A stretch of DNA of 64,000 nucleotides from NCBI GenBank assembly GCA_027448945.1, contig DAIDMQ010000010.1:44801-108800 (forward strand), given 5' to 3'. The position numbers were made by a program, and so were the translations under genes. Positions 55,337 to 62,508 of this stretch are shown here, in pieces (within the stretch, counting starts at the first letter, position 1; each line of letters starts with the position of its first letter). This stretch comes from Gallionellaceae bacterium (GTDB lineage Bacteria; Pseudomonadota; Gammaproteobacteria; Burkholderiales; Gallionellaceae). A model generated the notes under the pieces. That model was not told the DNA's origin, did not search any database, and worked only from the letters and a program-made list of their open reading frames with translations.

Positions 55337-55560
55337 GCGATTTCCAATCTTTGACCCAGTTGAGTTGGTGTTTGTGCGGGCAGAGGTTTGATGATTTTTC
55401 GGCTGCCATCAGGGAATACTTCCACTAAGCTGTCATTCTCACGTTCAAGCACGCTACTTCCCGCAGCCAGAGCCTGCCAATAGGCTTGCTTGGTTGCTGC
55501 ACTTGCCAAATCGGGAATGTGCTCTTCCAAATAGCGCATTGTTTGTTCTTGAGTGTTCAT
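55333..55560 (-). CDS. Putative antitoxin paired with the zeta-like kinase
   Basis: A 75-residue protein with no recognised fold: an N-terminal helix (EQTMRYLEEHIPDLASAATKQ) and a C-terminal DGSRKIIKPLPAQTP tail. The 4-base ATGA overlap with the kinase gene and the order small-then-kinase are typical of toxin-antitoxin operons. ATG at 55560 with AGGAGATCATCC upstream. Identification is by context. Confidence 0.65.
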   Translation of the reverse strand: MNTQEQTMRYLEEHIPDLASAATKQAYWQALAAGSSVLERENDSLVEVFPDGSRKIIKPLPAQTPTQLGQRLEIA

Positions 55561-55592
55561 GGATGATCTCCTTGAATTATCCCCGGTGTATG

Positions 55593-56697
55593 TTAAACGC
55601 CTTGTTTCAGACTGGCGGAGATGAAGTCGTCCAGGTCGCCGTCTAATACGCCTTGGGTGTTGCCGACTTCATAGTTGGTGCGCAAGTCTTTGATGCGCGA
55701 TTGATCGAGAACGTAGCTGCGAATCTGGTGTCCCCAGCCGATGTCGGACTTGCCATCTTCCAGCACCTGTTTGGCCTCGTTGCGCTTGCGCAATTCTTCC
55801 TCGTACATGCGCGACTTCAGCATCGACATGGCTTCGGCGCGGTTCTTGTGTTGCGAGCGGTCGCTCTGACATTGCACCACGATGCCGGTCGGGATGTGAG
55901 TTAGACGCACTGCCGAGTCTGTCTTGTTGATGTGCTGACCGCCTGCGCCCGAGGCGCGGTAGGTGTCCACACGCAAATCGGCGGGATTGATATCGATCTC
56001 GATGGAGTCATCCACTTCGGGATAAACGAACACGCTGGAGAACGAGGTGTGGCGACGATTGCCAGAGTCGAATGGCGACTTGCGCACCAGACGGTGCACG
56101 CCGGTTTCGGTGCGCAAATGACCATAGGCATATTCTCCGATGACCTTGATGGACGCGCCTTTGATGCCCGCGACTTCGCCGTCGGACTGCTCTAATATTT
56201 CGACCTGGAAACCCTTGCGTTCGCAGTAGCGCAGATACATGCGCAACAACATTGAGCCCCAGTCCTGCGCCTCGGTTCCCCCAGAGCCGGCCTGGATGTC
56301 AATGAAGCAGTTGTTGGGGTCCATAGGGTGCGAGAACATGCGGCGGAATTCCATCGCGGCGACACGTTGCTCGATGTCCTGCACGTCAGTAGCCGTGGCA
56401 TGCAGACTCTCTTCGTCGTCTTCCGCTCTGGCCATCTCGAACAATTCGCCTGCATCACTTAGGTCTTGCTTGATTTTGCTCAAGCCCAACACGATGCCTT
56501 CCAATATTTTGCGTTCTCGGCCCAGCTCCTGAGCGCGCTTGGCGTCATTCCAAATTGCCGGATTTTCCGCGAGTTCGGAGACTTCGACTAAGCGTTCCTG
56601 CTTGAGGTCGTAGTCAAAGAAACCTCCGTAATTCGGCACTGCGCACCGCGAGGTCTTGCAGTTGGTTGGAGATGGCGTTGAGTTGTTCGGCTTCCAT
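55593..56697 (-). CDS. prfB: Peptide chain release factor 2 with programmed +1 frameshift
   Basis: Terminates at UGA and UAA. The start ATG is at 56697. The first frame reads 27 codons and stops at an in-frame TGA (56614-56616) preceded by an SD-like GGAGG and the slippery CTT-TGA-C. Ribosomes shift +1 into the main frame, which runs to 55593. The joined product is about 367 residues, normal RF2 length, with the GGQ motif ([16 protein letters not shown]). The shift autoregulates RF2. Confidence 0.95.
56614..56629 (-). promoter_or_regulatory. prfB: RF2 programmed frameshift site
   Basis: On the minus strand CGGAGG precedes TTT-CTT-TGA-C. GGAGG acts as an internal Shine-Dalgarno and the CTT codon slips forward onto TTT when RF2 is scarce at the UGA. 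Confidence 0.92.
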
Positions 56698-56750
56698 GTT
56701 TTTGTTCTTGAATTTCTAAAGGGCACGATTATAACGGGGATTCAAGATGA

Positions 56751-56784
56751 AGGGAGTAGGGAGTAGTGAGTAGGGAGTAGGGAG
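56751..56784. repeat. Short tandem repeat of GGGAGTA
   Basis: About five near-perfect heptamer units (GGGAGTA, one reading GTGAGTA) lie in the intergenic spacer upstream of prfB. A simple repeat with slippage potential; no coding. Confidence 0.7.
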
Positions 56785-56831
56785 AATTTTTTGATTCTTG
56801 AATCTAGTCCGGTCAATTTTAATTCCGGACT

Positions 56832-58094
56832 CTAAAACATCAACAATCCTATCGCGGTACCTGCTGCCATTGCGGCGAAGCCAGCCAGCACATGCCTACC
56901 CAGATGCCAGCCGCCTATGGTGGCGACCAGAATGGTCTTAAATATCATGTTCGCCAGATAGGCGATGACGATGGCGCTGGCAGCGGCGTGGGGGGTGAGT
57001 TTCTCCAGGTTGAATAAACGCATACTGGATAAGGTGATGGGGTGGACATCTGTGAGTCCCGCGACCAAGGAGACCATGTACATCCCCTTATCACCGACTA
57101 CATCGTTGAGCCACGCAGAGCACAGTAGCACTAACACAAACAACACGCCGAAGCCCAGTGCAGTATGAAGCTCGGTGGGGTTGGAGGTCTGCGGCAAGGG
57201 TAAGTCTTTTGAGGTGCTCAAAGACTTCCAGTTGTATAGCGTAACAGCCAGCCCGCATATCAGACCCAACGCCAGGGGAGGCAGCAGTTCACGCAACAAT
57301 GACGGTGCGACTACGACACAGATGAGCATCAATGTCACCAACACCATCTGGCTGGCGATGAGGATGACTATGGCGGACAGATGCACCATTTCCTCGCTGA
57401 CTTTGCTCTGCTTGGCATAGAGCAGCGTCGTCGCGGTGCTGGAGACCAGTCCGCCGAATACGCCCAATAGCGGTGCGCCAAAGCGCTGTCCCGCCCATTG
57501 CAGAGCGACATAGCCTGCCAGACTCATGCCCGAGATCAGTACCACCATCATCCAAGCCTGATAGGGATTGAAAGCGCCGTAAGGGCCGTAACTTTGGTTG
57601 GGCAGGATGGGCAGAACGACGAAGGTGAGCACAGAGAATTGCAACACGGACACCAAGTCGGTCCGTTTTAGCCGCTGTGTTATACCGCGTAACTCGGGTT
57701 TGAAATACAACAGGGTGGTAGTGGCAACGGCCAGCATAATCGCCAGTGTGGACATGCCAAACCAGATTAAAGCGCCCAGCGCATAGCACACCAATAACGC
57801 GGCTACTGTGGTAGTGCCGGGATCCGCATTTTCGCTATTGGGATTGCGATAGACCGAAATGATCATGGCCGCAACCGCCAGCAATCCTACCGCCAACAGC
57901 CAGGATGTATCGCTTTGGTTCGCAAGCATCGCCATCAGCGTGCCGAACAGTGATACCAATGCGAAGGTTCGCAGCCCCGCTTTTGCGGAAGGATTGCGCT
58001 CGCGCTCCAGGCCAATTAGCAGGCCGATTGCCAGACTGGTCAGAAATTGCGGTATGGCTTGTATGTCATTAGCTAATGCGAAATTGAATTCCAA
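56832..58094 (-). CDS. MgtC/SapB-DUF4010 family membrane protein
   Basis: A 420-residue integral membrane protein. The N-terminal MgtC/SapB part (about 13-150) begins LTSLAIGLLIGLERERNP. The C-terminal DUF4010 half (about 180-420) has several more helices. Function is uncertain; MgtC relatives modulate ATP synthase or magnesium homeostasis. ATG at 58094. It follows recJ after 27 bases on the same strand. Confidence 0.85.
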   Translation of the reverse strand: MEFNFALANDIQAIPQFLTSLAIGLLIGLERERNPSAKAGLRTFALVSLFGTLMAMLANQSDTSWLLAVGLLAVAAMIISVYRNPNSENADPGTTTVAALLVCYALGALIWFGMSTLAIMLAVATTTLLYFKPELRGITQRLKRTDLVSVLQFSVLTFVVLPILPNQSYGPYGAFNPYQAWMMVVLISGMSLAGYVALQWAGQRFGAPLLGVFGGLVSSTATTLLYAKQSKVSEEMVHLSAIVILIASQMVLVTLMLICVVVAPSLLRELLPPLALGLICGLAVTLYNWKSLSTSKDLPLPQTSNPTELHTALGFGVLFVLVLLCSAWLNDVVGDKGMYMVSLVAGLTDVHPITLSSMRLFNLEKLTPHAAASAIVIAYLANMIFKTILVATIGGWHLGRHVLAGFAAMAAGTAIGLLMF

Positions 58095-58121
58095 CTTACT
58101 CTCCTAAAATCAGGATGGCTG

Positions 58122-59807
58122 CTATTCCCAATATTTGATAAGCAATTGTACGCTTTGCCTGCCCTGATACTCATTGATGTTGACGCTATACAACGCATGG
58201 ATGATGTCGGGCAGTGGCTCGGCTTGACCGAACAATATCGCCTCGAAGAGTTGCCCGGATTTGCCCAAGCGTAATTTGAGATGGCGCGCGCCGACCACGC
58301 GCTGATGTTGCACTTGGAAATCATCATCGAACACGGGGGCTGGGAAGCCTTGTCCCCATATCTGTTCGTCCAATTGTTGTGCGAATTCCATGTTGATGTC
58401 CGCTGCATCCAATGCACCATCGCTTTCCAGCTTTTGCCGCAAATCGGCGGCGCTGAGGAGTTCGCGCACCACGGCTTCGAAGGCGGATACGAAGTCATTA
58501 AAGCGCCCGCCATCGATGCTCAGACCCGCCGCCGCCGCATGGCCGCCGAACTTTTTGATCAGCGTGGGATGACGTTTGCTGACCAAATCCAGTGCGTCGC
58601 GCAGATGCAAAGCGGCGATGGACCGTCCCGAGCCTTTCAGCTCGCCATTATTGGCCGCCGCGAACACGATGACGGGGCGGTGGTATTTGTCTTTGAGGCG
58701 CGAGGCGAGGATGCCTATCACCCCTTGGTGCCAGTCTGCCTCGAACAGCGCCAGGCTATAGTTGTCGCTGACTTGTATGGTTTCCAGCACTGCCATCGCG
58801 GTTTCTTGCATGTCGGTCTCTATGCTGCGGCGTTCGCGATTGAGTTCGTCCAAACGTGTCGCCATCAACAGTGCGGCATCCTCGTCGTCGCTGAGCAGGC
58901 ACTCGATTCCGAGTCGCATGTCTTCCAAACGTCCGGCTGCATTCAAACGTGGCCCGATGGCGAAGCCCAGATCTTGGCTGATGACGCGGGCGGGGTCTTT
59001 CTTGGCGACTGCGAACAAAGCCCGGATACCCGCGCAGGTGCGGCCTGCCCGTATACGCAACAATCCCTGCTGTACCAAGATGCGATTGTTCTGATCCAGT
59101 TTGACCACGTCGGCGACCGTGCCGAGTGCGACCAGATCAAGCAAGTCGGGCAGACGCTTGGCTTGCGCTTCGCTGAGCTGACCACGCGCTTTCAGTTCCG
59201 CCCGCAAGGCCAGCAACACATAGAACATCACGCCCACGCCCGCGAGATTCTTGCTTGCGAAGCTGCATCCGGGTTGGTTGGGATTGACGATACAAGCCGC
59301 ATCAGGAAGTTCGTCGCCGGGCAAGTGATGGTCGGTGACCAAGACTTGCATGCCCAGCCGATTCGCCTCTGCGACACCGTCCACGCTGGCGATGCCGTTG
59401 TCCACGGTGACAAGGATGTCGGGAGATTCCTTCGCCGCCAGTCTGACAATCTCGGGAGTGAGACCATACCCGTACTCGAAGCGATTCGGCACGATGAATT
59501 CAACTGTTGCACCAAACAGCCGCAAGCCGCGCACTGCTACCGCACATGCCGTCGCACCGTCGGCATCGTAATCGGCAATGACTAACAAACGTTTGCCGGC
59601 AGCGATGGCATCTGCCAAGCGCACCGCCATCTCGCCAGCCTGTTTGAGTCCGCTCACTGGCAGCAATTGCGCCAGGCCATGCTCCAATTGATCGCGGTGT
59701 TGGATGCCGCGCGCCGCGAAAATACGCGCTAGAGCGGCTTTATAACCCTCTGAAATCAAATGATTGGTGGCCGATTCTGGGCAGGGGCGGGGGATGATCT
59801 CGGGCAT
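58122..59807 (-). CDS. recJ: Single-stranded-DNA-specific exonuclease RecJ
   Basis: 5'-3' exonuclease of mismatch and recombinational repair. The 561 residues carry the DHH-family motifs: IADYDADGATA (motif I), TVDNGIAS and VTDHHLPGDELP, with the DHHA1 domain SGRSIAALHLRDAL (GSGRS) and HAAAAGLS. ATG at 59807. Long antisense frames over this gene are shadows. Confidence 0.96.
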   Translation of the reverse strand: MPEIIPRPCPESATNHLISEGYKAALARIFAARGIQHRDQLEHGLAQLLPVSGLKQAGEMAVRLADAIAAGKRLLVIADYDADGATACAVAVRGLRLFGATVEFIVPNRFEYGYGLTPEIVRLAAKESPDILVTVDNGIASVDGVAEANRLGMQVLVTDHHLPGDELPDAACIVNPNQPGCSFASKNLAGVGVMFYVLLALRAELKARGQLSEAQAKRLPDLLDLVALGTVADVVKLDQNNRILVQQGLLRIRAGRTCAGIRALFAVAKKDPARVISQDLGFAIGPRLNAAGRLEDMRLGIECLLSDDEDAALLMATRLDELNRERRSIETDMQETAMAVLETIQVSDNYSLALFEADWHQGVIGILASRLKDKYHRPVIVFAAANNGELKGSGRSIAALHLRDALDLVSKRHPTLIKKFGGHAAAAGLSIDGGRFNDFVSAFEAVVRELLSAADLRQKLESDGALDAADINMEFAQQLDEQIWGQGFPAPVFDDDFQVQHQRVVGARHLKLRLGKSGQLFEAILFGQAEPLPDIIHALYSVNINEYQGRQSVQLLIKYWE

Positions 59808-59928
59808 GGTTGGGAGTCTTAAGCAAGTTGGTGTTCGAGTTTAACAAACCATATATCAGCATTCCTCGTTTTTTTTCAGGACTTACGTTAGAATCGCGCC
59901 CATTTTTTGGCAGGGATAGAGAAACATC

Positions 59929-61161
59929 GTGGCTTTAATAGTGCAGAAATACGGCGGCACGTCCGTCGGGAATCCAGAGCGCATCAAGAACGTGGCACGT
60001 CGAGTTGCCAAGTTCAAGGCGCAAGGTCATCAGGTGGTGGTGGTTCTGTCTGCGATGAGCGGCGAAACCAATCGCCTGATCGCGTTGGCTAAAGAGATGC
60101 AAGAACATCCAGATCCCCGTGAGCTGGATGTGATTGTCTCCACCGGAGAACAAGTCACCATAGGCTTGTTGAGCATGGCGCTCAAGAACATTGGCCTGAA
60201 GGCCAAAAGCTATACGGGTGGACAGGTCAAGATATTGACTGACAGCGCGCACACCAAAGCACGCATCGTTGCCATAGATGAACAGAATATCCGTGACGAC
60301 TTGGACGATGACTGCGTGGTCGTAGTCGCAGGCTTCCAAGGTATGGATGAAGACGGCAATATCACCACGCTGGGTCGTGGCGGTTCTGACACCACCGGCG
60401 TGGCCATCGCAGCGGCGTTGAATGCCGATGAATGCCAGATCTACACCGATGTGGATGGCGTTTACACCACAGACCCGCGCATGGTGCCTGAAGCGCGTCG
60501 CCTCAAGACCATCACTTTTGAAGAGATGTTGGAGATGGCCAGTCTGGGCTCCAAGGTGTTGCAGATACGTTCTGTCGAATTCGCGGGTAAATACAAAGTC
60601 AAACTGCGCGTACTGTCCAGCTTCGAAGAAGAAGGCGACGGTACGCTGATCACATTTGAGGAAGGCAATAAAATGGAACAAGCCATCATCTCCGGTATCG
60701 CGTTCAATCGCGATGAAGCAAAAATCACCGTCATCGGCGTGCCGGATAAGCCGGGTATCGCTTACCAAATCCTCGGTCCGATCAGCGATGCCAACATCGA
60801 TGTCGATATGATCATTCAGAACATGGGCGTGGACGGCAGCACCGATTTTTCATTCACTGTGCACCGTAACGAATTCGTGCGCGCGATGGACATCCTCAAG
60901 TCACAGGTGCAACCGCATATCGGCGCACGTGACGTTGTCGGCGACAACAAGGCTGCCAAGGTATCCGTAGTCGGCGTGGGGATGCGTTCGCATGTGGGCA
61001 TCGCCAGCAAAATGTTCCGCACGCTGGCGGAAGAGGGCATTAACATTCAGATGATCTCAACCTCCGAGATCAAGATATCCGTGGTGATCGATGAGAAGTA
61101 TCTGGAGTTGGCAGTGCGCGTTTTGCACAAGGCGTTCGACTTGGATCAGGATAATTCATAA
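59929..61161 (+). CDS. lysC: Aspartate kinase
   Basis: Phosphorylates aspartate, first step to lysine, threonine and methionine. The 410-residue protein has QKYGGTSVGNPERIKNVA, the VVLSAMSGETNRL segment, GRGGSDTTGVAIAAALNA and two C-terminal ACT domains (about 265-410) for feedback control. The start is GTG at 59929. tRNA-Arg follows 40 bases after the stop. Confidence 0.96.
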   Translation: MALIVQKYGGTSVGNPERIKNVARRVAKFKAQGHQVVVVLSAMSGETNRLIALAKEMQEHPDPRELDVIVSTGEQVTIGLLSMALKNIGLKAKSYTGGQVKILTDSAHTKARIVAIDEQNIRDDLDDDCVVVVAGFQGMDEDGNITTLGRGGSDTTGVAIAAALNADECQIYTDVDGVYTTDPRMVPEARRLKTITFEEMLEMASLGSKVLQIRSVEFAGKYKVKLRVLSSFEEEGDGTLITFEEGNKMEQAIISGIAFNRDEAKITVIGVPDKPGIAYQILGPISDANIDVDMIIQNMGVDGSTDFSFTVHRNEFVRAMDILKSQVQPHIGARDVVGDNKAAKVSVVGVGMRSHVGIASKMFRTLAEEGINIQMISTSEIKISVVIDEKYLELAVRVLHKAFDLDQDNS

Positions 61162-61201
61162 AGTTTTAGCAAAAGGCGTTAAGCTGCGCGCCTTGCTTTA
61201 C

Positions 61202-61278
61202 GCGCTCGTAGCTCATTAGGATAGAGTGCTGGTTTCCGAAGCCAGAGGTGGTGGGTTCGAATCCCGCCGAGCGCACCA
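61202..61278 (+). tRNA. tRNA-Arg (anticodon CCG)
   Basis: A 77-base cloverleaf with encoded CCA. Acceptor stem GCGCTCG/CGAGCGC, anticodon stem CTGGT/GCCAG (one G-U pair), loop TTCCGAA with anticodon CCG, T-arm GTGGG-TTCGAAT-CCCGC. tRNA-Arg genes are frequent integration targets. Confidence 0.96.
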
Positions 61279-61333
61279 AAATTTAGACTTATGGTCATTC
61301 GGCCAAAGGTCAATCAGATTCAATCAAAATTTC

Positions 61334-61362
61334 CTGTGACTATTCTGTGACCAACCTGTGAC
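61334..61362 (+). repeat. Three helically phased CTGTGAC repeats
   Basis: CTGTGAC at 61334-61340, 61345-61351 and 61356-61362, each 11 bases after the last, about one helical turn. Such phasing suggests binding of a protein on one DNA face. Confidence 0.75.
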
Positions 61363-61491
61363 TAGCGAGTAATAATCAAAACGCTCCTATGCTTGTTGGG
61401 CAGATTTACATGCATTTCAACAGGCAGAGCATTTGGCAAGGAAAAAAGAGGGAAAACCTCCACAAAATGTCACTTAACTCGCATTTTTAGA

Positions 61492-61600
61492 CTATTTTGC
61501 AATAGGGATAATGGTTTCCACCATGGCTCTACCCTGAGGGATTTTCATGTCAATTACAAACGAACGGTCGATTTTGAGGTAAAGCAAACTTGAGTATGCT
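61492..61600 (-). pseudogene. Remnant of an EAL-domain (c-di-GMP phosphodiesterase) gene
   Basis: The minus-strand translation reads YSSLLYLKIDRSFVIDM then RAMVETIIPIAK and a stop. This matches the EAL stretch GYSSLSYLK...LKIDRSFV...IVxTIIxLA, but with a deletion between YSSL and KIDRSF and no flanking domain. It cannot encode a functional enzyme. It differs from the copy in the 36319-39126 gene, so it is not a simple duplicate. Confidence 0.75.
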
Positions 61601-61682
61601 GGGTGTGCCGTGCATATTATTTCGCGCGCAGTCTCACTGACAGAATGAATTGAGCAGGATAATACGCAAAAATGGTCCAAAT

Positions 61683-62507
61683 TTACGGGGCTATTTTTCC
61701 CCAGATCGAGGGCCACCGGTCAACCCAGCAACACACATGATCAAAGTCCGGAAGGATAAGCACTGGCGGCCTGCGGTCGGCCGGAAAGCGCGAAATATAA
61801 GAGTCCGCCACATAATGACTTACAACCTCGTCGCGACCGCCGACCAAGTGCAGCTGCGGCAGCGTAACGAGGGCTTGCCACGCGTCGGCCGGATTCAGCG
61901 AGCCTTTGAGTGCGGGAACATGGTGCACGTCTGTCCACCTGCGATGATCGAGATTTCCGGCTACCGTAACCAAGCGAATGACATCCTTGCGACGTGACGC
62001 CACTAGCGCCGCGACAGCGCCACCGCCGGAATAACCCACTAGCACCAATTTGGTTGCCCCAGAACGTTGCTTTAAATCGCCTACGGCCTGATTGCTGGCC
62101 TCGATCACTTCGGGCGCAAAACGGCCGTCAGTCCAGAAATACCGGCGGCAGTTTGCGCTATCGTTAGCCTCGACATACTGGCAGGGACGCGCAAGGTAAG
62201 CAGCCGCGCCTTGCGGATGACGCATCGCCAGCTCAAGTCCAATCGGGTTGAGCGGCGTCGGATCATTCGACGGTTGAGAGCGAGACAACCAGGCCAGACC
62301 GTCTCCTTCGATATACACGGTCAACGTGTCGCTTTGCGCCATACTTCCAGGCACATAGGCCGACAGGACGAAAGATCCCGCAGGAATACGCAGTTTTTTC
62401 CAACCGGTTTTTCCGGCCAGTTGGTCGGCGTGTTGCCAGCGCGATTGCGGCGACAAATCGGCACAACCCGCCAACGCCAACAGCATGACAATCAGGAAAA
62501 TTCTCAT
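61683..62507 (-). CDS. Alpha/beta-hydrolase-fold lipoprotein
   Basis: A 274-residue secreted protein. The signal peptide ends in lipobox LALAGC (Cys15). The alpha/beta-hydrolase core has the nucleophile elbow GYSGGGAV near residue 160 (Ser), a likely acid in GGRDEVV and a histidine in DFDHVCCW. Substrate unknown. ATG at 62507 is chosen over an extension to 62543 that adds non-signal residues. It lies one base after the TPR-sulfotransferase stop. Confidence 0.82.
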   Translation of the reverse strand: MRIFLIVMLLALAGCADLSPQSRWQHADQLAGKTGWKKLRIPAGSFVLSAYVPGSMAQSDTLTVYIEGDGLAWLSRSQPSNDPTPLNPIGLELAMRHPQGAAAYLARPCQYVEANDSANCRRYFWTDGRFAPEVIEASNQAVGDLKQRSGATKLVLVGYSGGGAVAALVASRRKDVIRLVTVAGNLDHRRWTDVHHVPALKGSLNPADAWQALVTLPQLHLVGGRDEVVSHYVADSYISRFPADRRPPVLILPDFDHVCCWVDRWPSIWGKIAP

Positions 62508-62508
62508 G

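Larger units (their letters stand above)
61279..61682. other. Gene-free 404-bp region downstream of tRNA-Arg, possible old attachment site
   Basis: Contains three CTGTGAC direct repeats at 61334, 61345 and 61356, spaced exactly 11 bp apart, then AT-rich sequence and an EAL-domain fragment on the minus strand (61492-61600). No intact gene is visible. The repeats, placed just past a tRNA 3' end, resemble integrase/excisionase binding sites. Confidence 0.5.

Noticed and set aside
58281..59585. 434-codon open frame on the plus strand
   Set aside because: Antisense to recJ, which carries all its DHH motifs; no recognisable protein in the shadow.
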